Origin: Ruminococcus sp. UBA3280
GTDB taxonomy: Bacteria > Bacillota > Clostridia > Oscillospirales > Ruminococcaceae
Assembly (NCBI GenBank): GCA_002362175.1
Contig: DETU01000090.1
Span: 1-9,323 of the forward strand
Direction: 5' to 3'
DNA length: 9,323 nt
This document shows, piece after piece, positions 1 to 7,247 of the stretch. The notes beneath the pieces are model-generated. The model had not been told where the DNA came from. It did not search any database and saw only the letters and a program-made list of their open reading frames with translations. The translations under genes and the position numbers were made by a program. How positions within the stretch are numbered: position 1 is the first letter of the stretch; the number at the start of each line of letters is the position of its first letter.

Positions 1-170
1 AACCCGATATGATATAATGATACAGTCATAGGGCGTATTGCTTACAAGCTATTACAAAGTTATTCTGGTAACTTCTGTTTTGGTGTCTGATTCAGGTTTG
101 CCGACCTTTTTCAGACGGTGGGCAATATGCCCTATTTATATAATATCACACAATCCATAAAATGTCAAGT
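1..170 (-). repeat. Inverted-repeat copy 1: promoter plus structured RNA, cut by the window edge
   Basis: Read on the minus strand, this segment matches 7937-8106 with only about ten differences in 170 bases. It carries a promoter, then a region that can fold into several hairpins. A GTCTGA/TCAGAC stem with an inner AGGT/ACCT stem is identical in both copies, as is an AAGTTA/TAACTT hairpin. The differences fall mainly in loops: the AGGT hairpin loop is CGGCAA here and CTGCAA in copy 2, and the AAGTTA hairpin loop is CCAGAA here and CTACTGA in copy 2. The GGGC hairpin near the 5' end is also slightly longer here (GGGCA/TGCCC). The RNA would run leftward, and its 3' end and any downstream gene lie outside the window. 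The repeat is directly visible; RNA function is inferred. Confidence 0.8.
140..168 (-). promoter_or_regulatory. Sigma-A promoter of RNA copy 1
   Basis: On the minus strand there is TTGACA (163-168), a 17-bp spacer and TATTAT (140-145). Transcription would start near 132-135, just before the ATAGGGC that opens the structured region. The same boxes and spacing occur in copy 2. Confidence 0.75.
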
Positions 171-245
171 AATCGGAGAAATACACAACAATAAACTAAT
201 TTACATATTTACCGCTGAAAATTCACACCATTTTTAAAATCAGCC

Positions 246-274
246 TTGACAAGTCGGAAATTTTGTGATAATAT
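246..274 (+). promoter_or_regulatory. Promoter of the T-box/thrS operon
   Basis: TTGACA (246-251) is followed after 17 bp by TAATAT (269-274). The stretch is very AT-rich, so the exact -10 hexamer could shift by a few bases. Start would be near 281, giving a leader of about 275 nt before the first gene. It is divergent from the copy 1 promoter. Confidence 0.65.
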
Positions 275-296
275 TATTATAATAAGATAAATCAAT

Positions 297-525
297 GACG
301 AGGAAGGCTTTTTTTCATGAGTGTCGTTTTCAGAGAAACCGCTGTTTGCTGTGAGGCGGTAACGGCAGGAAATAAAGCACACCACCTCTGAGAGTGCCTA
401 ATAAGCAACGGTCGCTCCCGTTACCGAGCCAATGAGATACGGAAATATATTTTTCTGTGTGAATCAGGGTGGAATCACGGTTTATAATCGTCCCTTGTGC
501 CTTTTTGGGTATAAGGGACTTTTTT
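297..525 (+). promoter_or_regulatory. T-box riboswitch, threonine-specific
   Basis: This leader senses uncharged tRNA-Thr and allows read-through into the operon when threonyl-tRNA is scarce. Stem I has a base GAGG (300-303)/CCTC (385-388). Its distal part contains AGAGA, then an ACCGC/GCGGT stem enclosing GCTGTGA, which resembles the conserved distal loop. The proposed specifier is ACC, a Thr codon (381-383), followed by a purine just before the lower stem. A second hairpin is AACGG (407-411)/CCGTT (418-422). The T-box sequence is AGGGTGGAATCACGG (466-480), with UGGA expected to pair with the UCCA end of tRNA-Thr (discriminator U). The antiterminator pairs AGGG (466-469) with CCCT (492-495) and ACG (477-479) with CGT (489-491). 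The location ahead of thrS supports the assignment. AATCA after TGG departs somewhat from the usual core. Confidence 0.9.
490..525 (+). terminator. T-box intrinsic terminator
   Basis: A 12-bp stem, 490-501 with 508-519 (outer arms GTCCCTT/AAGGGAC), has a loop at 502-507 and is followed by T6 (520-525). The CCCT in its 5' arm is the same segment the antiterminator uses, so the two structures exclude each other. Confidence 0.9.
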
Positions 526-555
526 GTGTAAAATTATTGACAAGGAGATGAATAT

Positions 556-930
556 ATGAATCAGATTCAGTACAACGAAAAAGAAGAAGCCTATGAAATC
601 ACATACAAACTATGGGACAATGAGGTGACTGTACGTTTCTATGTTGAGGAACAGCAGGAAATTATGGATAATTTCAGTGAAATCGCTCAGAAGCTTGACA
701 AGCTCAACCGCAATAAAAAGAAAATCGCTGAAATAATCGCAGATGAGGGATATTATGGCGGACTCTCGGAAACTCTTGCGGAATGTCTGCAAATCACAAG
801 TGCTTATGTTGATGTTGATGAGGACGGCGTTGTTGTGTGTTTCAATGTTGACAGCACAGACGGTTATCTTGTACCGCTTAATATGGAACTCGGTACAGAC
901 AATGGCATTGAAGTAACAGGAAAAGTTTAA
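556..930 (+). CDS. Small acidic protein of unknown function, first gene of the T-box operon
   Basis: A 124-residue soluble, acidic protein with no signal peptide or membrane segment. The start is set by AAGGAG (542-547), 8 nt ahead of ATG. The N-terminal half alternates beta-like segments (ITYKLWDNEVTVRFYVEE) with a charged helix around residues 31-60. The C-terminal half (about 80-124) is beta-rich, with several Asp/Gly turns. The pattern recalls DUF2262-type proteins, but this is only a resemblance by eye. It lies between the T-box terminator and thrS, 22 nt from the latter, so it should be induced with thrS during threonine starvation. Function unknown; the operon position suggests a link with translation or threonine status, but co-transcription alone would also explain it. 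Confidence 0.8.
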   Translation: MNQIQYNEKEEAYEITYKLWDNEVTVRFYVEEQQEIMDNFSEIAQKLDKLNRNKKKIAEIIADEGYYGGLSETLAECLQITSAYVDVDEDGVVVCFNVDSTDGYLVPLNMELGTDNGIEVTGKV

Positions 931-952
931 AATTTATTAAAGGAGAAAAATC

Positions 953-2899
953 ATGATTAAACTTACACTTAAAGACGGAAGTATCCGTGAAATCGAATCA
1001 GCTTCACCGGCAAGTGAAATTATCAAAGGTATCGGCATGGGACTTTATAAGGCTTCATGCTGTGTAAAAATCAACGGAGAGGTTAAAGACCTAAGAACAG
1101 TTATAGACAGTGACTGTGATTTTGAGGTATGCACTTTTGACAGCGTTGACGGAAAAAAGACTTTCTGGCATACTGCCTCACACATTCTTGCACAGGCTGT
1201 AAAAAGACTTTACCCTGAAGCAAAGCTCGCAATAGGTCCTGCTATTGATAACGGTTTCTATTACGATTTTGACCTTGAAAAGCCTTTCACTCAGGAAGAA
1301 CTTGATAAGATTGAAGCAGAAATGAAAAAAATTGTCAAGGAAAGTTTACCTCTTGAACAGTTTGAACTTTCACCGGAAGAAGCAGTTGCAAAGCTTAAAG
1401 AAATGGACGAACCATACAAGGTTGAACTCTGTGAAGAACACGCAGAAAAGGGTGAACCTATTTCATTTTATAAACAGGGCGAATTTGTTGACCTCTGTGC
1501 AGGTCCTCACCTCATGACAACCGCTTCCGTAAAGGCTTTCAAGCTCCTTTCATGTACAGGTGCTTACTGGAGAGGCTCGGAAAAGAACAAGATGCTTTCA
1601 AGAGTATATGCTGTTGCTTACCCGAAAAATGCAGAACTTGAAGCAGACATCAAGCAGAGAGAAGAAGCAAAACTCCGTGACCATAATAAACTCGGTCGTG
1701 AACTTGAATACTTCACAACAGTTGATGTTGTCGGACAGGGACTTCCCGTACTTCTTCCAAAGGGTGCAAGAGTTATTCAGACACTTCAGAGATGGGTTGA
1801 AGATGTTGAACAGAAACACGGTTATCTTCTCACTAAAACACCTCTTTTAGCCAAGAGGGAACTTTACAAGATTTCAGGTCACTGGGACCACTATCTTGAC
1901 GGAATGTTCATTCTCGGCGACCCGCACGACGAAACACAGGAATGTTTTGCACTCCGTCCTATGACCTGTCCTTTTCAGTATCAGGTATATCTCAACAGAC
2001 AGCGTTCATACCGTGACCTGCCTATGAGACTCGGCGAAACATCTACACTTTTCCGCAAGGAAGATTCAGGTGAAATGCACGGACTTATCCGTGTAAGACA
2101 GTTCACAATCTCTGAAGGACATCTTGTACTCCGTCCCGACCAGCTTGAACAGGAGTTCAAAGACTGCCTTGAACTTGCTAAATATATGCTTGATACAGTT
2201 GGACTTCTTGAGGACTGCACATTCAGATTTTCACAGTGGGACCCTTCAAATCCAAAGAACAAGTACGAGGGTACTGCTGAACAGTGGGAAGAAGCACAGG
2301 CTGTTATGGCTAAAATTCTTGACCATCTCGGTGTTGAGTATGAAATAGGAATTGACGAAGCTGCTTTCTATGGTCCTAAGCTTGATATTCAGTATAAGAA
2401 CGTTTACGGCAAGGAAGATACTCTTGTTACCATTCAGATTGATATGCTTCTTGCAGAACGTTTCGGAATGGAATACATTGATGCAGACGGTACGAAAAAA
2501 CGTCCTTATATCATTCACAGAACATCACTCGGCTGTTATGAAAGAACTCTTGCATATATGATTGAAAAATATGCAGGTGCTATGCCTTTGTGGATTGCTC
2601 CCGAACAGGTAAGAATCATTCCGGTTGCTGACCGTCATCTTGACTATTGCAATGAAGTTCTTGCAAAGCTTGAATCAGCAGGAATCCGTGTAACTATTGA
2701 CGACAGAGCCGAAAAGGTCGGCTATAAAATCCGTTCCGCTACTGTTGAAAAACTTCCGATTATGCTCACTGTAGGTGATAAGGAAGTTGAAAGCGGTACT
2801 GTTTCGGTACGTTCAAGACGTGAGGGTGATTTAGGTTCAATGTCACAGAACGATTTACTCATAAAACTTGTTGACGATATTGCTAAAAAAGTAAGATAA
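953..2899 (+). CDS. thrS: Threonyl-tRNA synthetase
   Basis: Charges tRNA-Thr with threonine in the cytoplasm and edits mischarged Ser-tRNA. At 648 residues it is close to the usual bacterial length (E. coli 642). Domains in order are an N-terminal TGS domain (about 1-62), the editing domain with H73/H77 (HTASH) and C182/H186 (DLCAGPH), the class II catalytic core (about 250-540), and the anticodon-binding domain (about 545-648). Expected zinc ligands are C339 (PMTCP), H390 (ISEGH) and H522 (IIHRTSLG); motif 3 includes R531 (CYERT). AAAGGAG (939-945) precedes ATG. The catalytic core is a divergent type: MTCPFQYQV replaces the common MNCPGHVQI, FRKE replaces HRNE, and FTISEGH replaces FTQDDAH. 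The synthetase itself is the expected target of the upstream T-box. Confidence 0.97.
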   Translation: MIKLTLKDGSIREIESASPASEIIKGIGMGLYKASCCVKINGEVKDLRTVIDSDCDFEVCTFDSVDGKKTFWHTASHILAQAVKRLYPEAKLAIGPAIDNGFYYDFDLEKPFTQEELDKIEAEMKKIVKESLPLEQFELSPEEAVAKLKEMDEPYKVELCEEHAEKGEPISFYKQGEFVDLCAGPHLMTTASVKAFKLLSCTGAYWRGSEKNKMLSRVYAVAYPKNAELEADIKQREEAKLRDHNKLGRELEYFTTVDVVGQGLPVLLPKGARVIQTLQRWVEDVEQKHGYLLTKTPLLAKRELYKISGHWDHYLDGMFILGDPHDETQECFALRPMTCPFQYQVYLNRQRSYRDLPMRLGETSTLFRKEDSGEMHGLIRVRQFTISEGHLVLRPDQLEQEFKDCLELAKYMLDTVGLLEDCTFRFSQWDPSNPKNKYEGTAEQWEEAQAVMAKILDHLGVEYEIGIDEAAFYGPKLDIQYKNVYGKEDTLVTIQIDMLLAERFGMEYIDADGTKKRPYIIHRTSLGCYERTLAYMIEKYAGAMPLWIAPEQVRIIPVADRHLDYCNEVLAKLESAGIRVTIDDRAEKVGYKIRSATVEKLPIMLTVGDKEVESGTVSVRSRREGDLGSMSQNDLLIKLVDDIAKKVR

Positions 2900-2903
2900 A
2901 AAT

Positions 2904-2934
2904 AAAAGGAACGGTTTTTTATGCCGTTCCTTTT
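2904..2934. terminator. Intrinsic terminator between thrS and the convergent XRE gene
   Basis: Perfect 11-bp stem (2904-2914 with 2924-2934, GGAACGG/CCGTTCC at the core) with a 9-nt loop. It has A-rich and T-rich flanks on opposite sides, so it can end thrS transcription and also the minus-strand regulator gene, whose stop is at 2947. Confidence 0.9.
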
Positions 2935-2946
2935 CTGATTGGTTTA

Positions 2947-3165
2947 TTAAAAGAAGAATAAGTCCTCAAATTTTTTGTCAAGAGCAATGCAGAGTATAAG
3001 TGCAAGCTTTGCAGTAGGATTAAACTGACCTGTTTCGATTGAACTTATTGTATTGCGTGAAACTCCTACCATATTAGCAAGAGCGTTCTGTGAAAGTTTT
3101 TTTTCAGCACGGGCTTCTTTCAGACGGTTTTTTAATATGAGTTTATCGTTCATAATCAATGCCAT
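2947..3165 (-). CDS. XRE-family (Cro/cI-type) transcriptional regulator
   Basis: A 72-residue single-domain DNA-binding protein. The helix-turn-helix is clear in residues 25-50: LSQNALANMVGVSRNTISSI followed by ETGQFNPT. This is the short YozG-like class with a C-terminal hydrophobic helix (ALILCIALDKKFEDLFFF). The ATG at 3165 has AAGG upstream and overlaps the preceding gene's stop by 10 nt, which suggests translational coupling. A second ATG at 3153 would give a 68-residue protein but has no ribosome site of its own. The partner gene encodes a DUF6442-like membrane protein, a common pairing in Firmicutes. Two palindromes at the shared promoter are likely its binding sites, so autorepression is the simplest model. 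Confidence 0.92.
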   Translation of the reverse strand: MALIMNDKLILKNRLKEARAEKKLSQNALANMVGVSRNTISSIETGQFNPTAKLALILCIALDKKFEDLFFF

Positions 3166-3461
3166 ATAAAAAACCTTATTGTTGCAAAAACAGAAACCAG
3201 CAACATTATAACTGCTATGACAAGACTGGAAGTTTTCTTTATTTTGATAAATTGGTACAAATGATTGGCAAAAGCTGATAAGCTGATAATAGCATATAGG
3301 TCCATTGCTTGAAGTCCGTCATTTGAACGGATAAGTGCAAAAACTGTGGCACTCAGCACAAGAACGATATAAGTCCATTTCATAGACTTGTCACGCACCT
3401 GCATTTCCATTTCGTCAAAACCTTCATTTCTGCTTTTTTGCAGAATTTCTTCTCTGTTCAT
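3156..3461 (-). CDS. Small membrane protein, DUF6442-like
   Basis: A 101-residue protein beginning MNREEILQKSRNEG. This N-terminus followed by a charged segment and hydrophobic helices is typical of DUF6442 proteins found next to XRE regulators. Three membrane segments are visible at about 28-46, 54-71 and 78-99. The start is fixed by a perfect GGAGGT (3469-3474) 7 nt ahead of ATG; the reading frame stays open further upstream, but that part lies in the promoter and operators. It is the first gene of a two-gene unit with the XRE regulator, whose start it overlaps. Function is unknown; a membrane partner whose state is passed to the regulator is possible but not shown by the sequence. Confidence 0.85.
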   Translation of the reverse strand: MNREEILQKSRNEGFDEMEMQVRDKSMKWTYIVLVLSATVFALIRSNDGLQAMDLYAIISLSAFANHLYQFIKIKKTSSLVIAVIMLLVSVFATIRFFIWH

Positions 3462-3482
3462 AATAAATACCTCCGTTGAATT

Positions 3483-3504
3483 GTTGACAAGTTTTGTTGT
3501 CAAC
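3483..3504. promoter_or_regulatory. Palindromic operator 2, downstream of the -10 box
   Basis: GTTGACAA (3483-3490) and TTGTCAAC (3497-3504) form a perfect 8-bp inverted repeat with a 6-bp gap. It covers the likely transcription start of the DUF6442/XRE unit. The arms share TTGACAA/TTGTCAA with operator 1. Binding by the XRE protein is an inference. Confidence 0.65.
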
Positions 3505-3507
3505 TGT

Positions 3508-3536
3508 ATTATAGCATAGCCAAGTAAACTTGTCAA
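3508..3536 (-). promoter_or_regulatory. Promoter of the DUF6442/XRE unit
   Basis: On the minus strand TTGACA (3531-3536) and TATAAT (3508-3513) are both consensus, with a 17-bp spacer. This is the strongest-looking promoter in the window, which fits a promoter held in check by a repressor. Confidence 0.85.
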
Positions 3537-3551
3537 TACTTTGACAAGTTT
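3526..3551. promoter_or_regulatory. Palindromic operator 1, overlapping the -35 box
   Basis: AAACTTGTCAA (3526-3536) and TTGACAAGTTT (3541-3551) form a perfect 11-bp inverted repeat with a 4-bp centre. One arm contains the entire -35 box, so bound protein would block RNA polymerase. The two operators sit on either side of the promoter. Confidence 0.7.
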
Positions 3552-3620
3552 TATTTGTATTTTTATATGTATATACAAATTCAACGATATATTCAGTGTG
3601 CAAATTCGTGTGTAACTCAC

Positions 3621-3653
3621 AAAAAAAATCCCCTGTCTTTTTTCAGACGGGGA
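3621..3653 (-). terminator. Terminator of the aspartate kinase gene
   Basis: On the minus strand, TCCCCGTCT (3645-3653) pairs with AGACAGGGGA (3629-3638) with one bulged base, followed by a run of eight T (3621-3628). It lies 10 nt after the stop codon. Confidence 0.85.
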
Positions 3654-3663
3654 AAATTTATTA

Positions 3664-5001
3664 TCATACCTTTTCGGAATTGATAAACATATCATAGATA
3701 CGGCGGATAGCCTCTGATAAATCATGTTCGCTTACGCCGATAATAACGTTGAGTTCGCTCGAACCCTGGTCAATCATCTTGACATTTATTCTTGCGTGTG
3801 CCATTGATGCAAAGATACGTGCAACAGTACCCCTTGTATTCTTCATACGGCGACCAACGATAGCAAGGAGTGCTATACCGTCCTCAATTTCGATATGGTC
3901 GGGAGAGACTTCCTTTCTTATGTCGGCAAGAACTTTTTCACGTACAGGGTTAAGCTCTGCACTGTCAACGGTAATACTCATTGTATCAATACCCGAGGGC
4001 ATATGTTCAAAGGAAACACCGTTTTCATAAAGTACTTTGAGAACTTTCATGCCGAAACCTTTTTCACTGTTCATCATAGCCTTTTCAATGTTTATAGTGC
4101 TGAAACCTTTTCTTCCTGCGATACCTGTAATTGTATGGTGGAGACTTTCCTTGCTGAAATCAAAGTCGTCGGAAACAATCATAGTACCTGCATCTTCGGG
4201 ACGGTTTGTATTTCTGATATTAATCGGAATACCTGCGGAACGCACGGGGAAAATAGCGTCCTCATGCAGAACGGAAGCACCCATGTATGCAAGCTCACGG
4301 AGTTCTCTGTAGGTAATAACTTCAATAACGTCGGGATTTTCAACTATTCTCGGGTCTGCAACAAGGAAGCCGGAAACATCTGTCCAGTTTTCGTAAATAT
4401 CAGCTCTTACAGCGTTGGCGATAATAGAACCTGTAACATCTGAACCGCCTCTTGAGAATGTTTTTATATATCCCTCTGTGGTACGTCCGTAGAATCCGGG
4501 GATTACTGCATTATCGAGGTCTTTAAGCTTTTTGCGGACTGCTTTTACAGTGTCGTCAAGCATGAGTACACCCTTTGTATCGAAAATAATAACGTCAGCA
4601 GCGTCAACAAAATTGAATCCGAGATATGAGGCGAGGACTTTTCCGTTGAGGTATTCGCCACGACTTGCTGCAAAATCCTTTGCAGGACGGGCTTTAAGTT
4701 CTTTTACGATTGAATCAAATTCATCATCAAGCGACATATTAATACCAAGTTCGGAAATAATTCCGTTGTATCTGTCTTTTATAATCTGAAAATCTTCCGA
4801 AAAATCCATACCGCTTCCTGCAAGTTCACAGCACCTGTAAAGCATATCCGTAATTTTTATATCTTCTGAAAAACGTTTTCCCGGAGCAGACGGAACAACA
4901 TATTTACGCTTGCTGTCGCTTTTTATGATGTCAGCGACTTTTCTGAACTGATTAGCGTCTGCGAGACTGCTTCCGCCAAACTTAACAACTTTATTACCCA
5001 T
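3664..5001 (-). CDS. lysC: Aspartate kinase (monofunctional)
   Basis: Phosphorylates aspartate, the first step toward lysine, threonine, methionine and diaminopimelate. The 445-residue length is like single-enzyme bacterial aspartate kinases (about 400-450). Landmarks are KFGGSS at 7-12, SAPGKR at 38-43, SRGEYL at 113-118, FSRGGSDVTG at 182-191, and WTDVSGFLVADPR at 206-218. Two ACT domains follow (about 300-365 and 378-440), so allosteric inhibition by an amino acid is expected; which one cannot be read from the sequence. AAAGGA lies 13 nt before ATG, a rather long gap. It is transcribed alone, between its own promoter and terminator. I see no lysine-riboswitch features in its short leader. 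The symbol is tentative because paralogous aspartate kinases are common. Confidence 0.94.
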   Translation of the reverse strand: MGNKVVKFGGSSLADANQFRKVADIIKSDSKRKYVVPSAPGKRFSEDIKITDMLYRCCELAGSGMDFSEDFQIIKDRYNGIISELGINMSLDDEFDSIVKELKARPAKDFAASRGEYLNGKVLASYLGFNFVDAADVIIFDTKGVLMLDDTVKAVRKKLKDLDNAVIPGFYGRTTEGYIKTFSRGGSDVTGSIIANAVRADIYENWTDVSGFLVADPRIVENPDVIEVITYRELRELAYMGASVLHEDAIFPVRSAGIPINIRNTNRPEDAGTMIVSDDFDFSKESLHHTITGIAGRKGFSTINIEKAMMNSEKGFGMKVLKVLYENGVSFEHMPSGIDTMSITVDSAELNPVREKVLADIRKEVSPDHIEIEDGIALLAIVGRRMKNTRGTVARIFASMAHARINVKMIDQGSSELNVIIGVSEHDLSEAIRRIYDMFINSEKV

Positions 5002-5061
5002 TGAAAAATACCATTCCTTTATATATAATTACCGCTTAGGGCGTTTTTTATCACAATAACT

Positions 5062-5090
5062 ATTATATTCCTTTTTTCCGTTAAAATCAA
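5062..5090 (-). promoter_or_regulatory. Promoter of the aspartate kinase gene
   Basis: Minus-strand TTGATT (5085-5090), 17-bp spacer and TATAAT (5062-5067). The predicted leader is about 55 nt, too short for a lysine riboswitch. Confidence 0.75.
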
Positions 5091-5191
5091 TTGATATAAA
5101 AGACAAATTTAAGACGGTAAAATTTGTGTTTTTAGTAAATACGCTTGTACGCCGTCGGCGGACACATTTTGCATGAACAATAATAATTCAA
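5091..5191. other. Divergent intergenic spacer with two inverted repeats
   Basis: This lies between the lysC and phosphodiesterase promoters. ACAAATTT (5103-5110) and AAATTTGT (5120-5127) form a perfect inverted repeat with a 9-bp gap. CGCCGTCGGCG (5150-5160) is an odd palindrome, GC-rich against an AT-rich background. Either could be a regulator site; no gene is visible here. Confidence 0.35.
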
Positions 5192-5220
5192 TTGACTTTT
5201 AAAATATACTATGATATAAT
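5192..5220 (+). promoter_or_regulatory. Promoter of the phosphodiesterase transcript
   Basis: TTGACT (5192-5197), 17-bp spacer, TATAAT (5215-5220). Predicted start is near 5227, only a few bases before the ribosome site of the small upstream ORF. Confidence 0.8.
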
Positions 5221-5247
5221 TTTTATAAAAACAAAGGAGAGATTTTT

Positions 5248-5313
5248 GTGAACAGAAGAACAGAGACTTATAAATTCAATATACAACATTTTATCGGGGA
5301 GTGTAACGAATAA
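5248..5313 (+). CDS. Putative 21-codon upstream ORF coupled to the phosphodiesterase gene
   Basis: A GTG start follows AAAGGAGAG (5233-5241), the best ribosome site in this leader. It would encode 21 residues, polar and basic at the N-terminus (NRRTETYKF) and ending in GECNE. The stop is at 5311-5313, and the final A of TAA is the first base of the next gene's ATG (TAATG). This arrangement suggests a leader peptide whose translation feeds ribosomes to the downstream start. The alternative is that it is a chance frame and the Shine-Dalgarno-like site acts only as a standby site. Confidence 0.5.
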   Translation: MNRRTETYKFNIQHFIGECNE

Positions 5314-7130
5314 TGAAAAAATTCCTGAAATCAGCTTCGTCTTTTATAAGGGCATTCCCTCATTTTGTTGTTTTTGAACTTCTTATGAAGCTTTTTCTTG
5401 TTACGATAGGAGCTCCTTTGCTTGCGTATGTTCTGAAATATACAATGAAAGTTTCGGGGGTGACATATCTTTCAGATGAGAATTTGCTTATTTACCTGCA
5501 AAATCCGACAACTATATTCGCTTTTATAGTACTTGTATTCTGCGTGGCATTTTTTACTTTTGTGGAACTTTCCGCACTCGTTGCCTGTTTTGCCTGTCAC
5601 AGCAGACGTGAAAAAATTTCCGTATGGGGAATGTTTATAACAGGATTAAAAGCTTTTTCAAAGGCTTTCAGGTGGACGGGAATACCGAGATTTCTTGTAT
5701 TCATGATATTTATGCCCATAGTGCAGTTTACATTTGCTTCCGGACAGTTTCTTGCTCCGCTTATGCCTATAGTAAGGACGGTTTTCAAGTCTGTAAGCAA
5801 TACATCTGCTGTAGTTGTCTATATTCTGATACAGGTGCTTTTTATTATGACAATAGTTGACAGAAGCTACAGTCTGCATTATCTTGTGCTTACAGACAAT
5901 AAATTCAAAGATTGTACCAAAAAAAGCAAACAGCTTATCAGGGGAAACAAATTCAGAATGGCAGGTTCACTGTTTTTTTGGAGTATGTGTATGCTTGCCA
6001 CAAGTGCTTTGCTTACTCTCGGACTCGGATTCATAATAGTTTTTATTATAAAAGGTTTTTCAGAGCCTGCTTTGACTTTCAGAACTGCATTGAAAGTACT
6101 CAAATATGCTATACGTGTTTTTGCTGTACTGTCATCGTTTCTTTCCGTTCCTGCTGTTATATGCTGGATTACACAACGTTTTTTTGAAGATGTAAAGGAC
6201 ACCGAAGAGGTCATAATTCCCGACTGTAGCACAAATAAACTGAAACCGCTGTCAAGTTGTATACTTGTTCTGTCGCTTACTGCTGTCAGTCTGCTTTTAA
6301 ATATGACATATATCAAAGCACTTTACAGCGGAAATATAAATCTTAACATGGGTATTCTTACAAAAACTCAGGTTACTGCACACAGGGGATTTTCTTCTGT
6401 TGCTCCCGAAAACACATTATATGCATTTGAATCAGCTGTAGAAACAGGGGCTGATTATATAGAGCTTGACGTTCAGCTTACCGCAGACGAACAGCTTGTT
6501 GTATTCCATGACAAAGCCATTGACCGTACAACCGACGGAAAAGGTGAACTAAGTAATTATACTTATGACGAACTTCAGGAATTTTCCGCAGGAAGCTGGT
6601 ACGGAAAAAACGGTAAATTTGATGACGCAAAAATCATGCTCCTTTCAGACGTTCTTGAAACAGTAGGTGATGACATAATGCTTAACATCGAAATCAAAAA
6701 TCACGGAAATGTGACGAAAACAACAGAAAAAACCGTTGAGATAATTGAAGAATACAACATAGAAAAGTCATGTTATATTACTTCTTTTTCCTATTCGGCA
6801 CTTAAAACCGTCAAGAAACTTAATCCTAAAATAAAAACGGGTCTTATAGCTAACGTTGCAAGTTCAACGTCATTTTCACAGCTTAAATATATCGACGCTG
6901 TAAGTCTCAACTATATTTTTATAAATCAAAGTATTGTGAATATGGCTCATCAGAACGGTAAACGTGTTTTTGTATGGACTGTTGACCGTCCGTCAGATAT
7001 GCGTCATATGATTGCTATGGGTGTTGACAATATTATTACGAATCGTCCCGACAGAACTCTTGAAATGGTGGATTCCGACAGCGTGGGTGATACAATCCTT
7101 ACAATTCTTGAAAAAATTTTCGGTACATGA
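5313..7130 (+). CDS. Membrane-anchored glycerophosphodiester phosphodiesterase
   Basis: Hydrolyses glycerophosphodiesters to glycerol-3-phosphate and an alcohol, in phospholipid or lipoteichoic-acid turnover. It has 605 residues in two parts. The N-terminal membrane region (about 1-335) has seven hydrophobic segments near 18-42, 66-93, 125-143, 164-183, 217-247, 263-285 and 313-334, as in GDPD proteins with the fused GPDPase membrane domain. The C-terminal catalytic domain (about 352-590) begins VTAHRGFSSVAPENT, with catalytic H357, the acidic pair E384/D386 (IELD) and H399 (VFHD), then DRTTDG and a late WTVDRP. All core residues are intact. GGGGAG (5297-5302) lies before ATG, and the start overlaps the stop of a small upstream ORF. 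With seven segments and a cytoplasmic N-terminus the catalytic domain would face outward, but topology by eye is uncertain. Confidence 0.94.
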   Translation: MKKFLKSASSFIRAFPHFVVFELLMKLFLVTIGAPLLAYVLKYTMKVSGVTYLSDENLLIYLQNPTTIFAFIVLVFCVAFFTFVELSALVACFACHSRREKISVWGMFITGLKAFSKAFRWTGIPRFLVFMIFMPIVQFTFASGQFLAPLMPIVRTVFKSVSNTSAVVVYILIQVLFIMTIVDRSYSLHYLVLTDNKFKDCTKKSKQLIRGNKFRMAGSLFFWSMCMLATSALLTLGLGFIIVFIIKGFSEPALTFRTALKVLKYAIRVFAVLSSFLSVPAVICWITQRFFEDVKDTEEVIIPDCSTNKLKPLSSCILVLSLTAVSLLLNMTYIKALYSGNINLNMGILTKTQVTAHRGFSSVAPENTLYAFESAVETGADYIELDVQLTADEQLVVFHDKAIDRTTDGKGELSNYTYDELQEFSAGSWYGKNGKFDDAKIMLLSDVLETVGDDIMLNIEIKNHGNVTKTTEKTVEIIEEYNIEKSCYITSFSYSALKTVKKLNPKIKTGLIANVASSTSFSQLKYIDAVSLNYIFINQSIVNMAHQNGKRVFVWTVDRPSDMRHMIAMGVDNIITNRPDRTLEMVDSDSVGDTILTILEKIFGT

Positions 7131-7201
7131 TGCATATTATTCCGACAACCTGCATATAATATTAATGAAAAGTGATTCTCATTGCTTCTCTGACATTTTT
7201 G

Positions 7202-7233
7202 GGCGGATTTCATGGTGAAGTCCGCCTCTTTTT
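7202..7233 (+). terminator. Terminator of the phosphodiesterase transcript
   Basis: An 11-bp stem with one G-U pair (7202-7212 with 7216-7226, outer GGCGGA/TCCGCC), a TGG loop, then TCTTTTT. It lies about 70 nt after the stop codon. Confidence 0.88.
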
Positions 7234-7247
7234 ATACTGAAAATTTC

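Noticed and set aside
1332..2561. Open frames on both strands within thrS
   Set aside because: The thrS frame is complete and well conserved; the others have no independent support.
3462..3725. N-terminal extension of the DUF6442-like protein up to 3725
   Set aside because: It would run through the promoter, both operators and the lysC terminator. The GGAGGT before 3461 fixes the start.
3749..4789. Several plus-strand open frames opposite the aspartate kinase gene
   Set aside because: They lack ribosome sites and lie entirely opposite a gene with all family motifs. They are shadow frames.
5002..5061. Lysine riboswitch ahead of aspartate kinase
   Set aside because: The predicted leader is only about 55 nt and shows none of the L-box conserved segments or a terminator.
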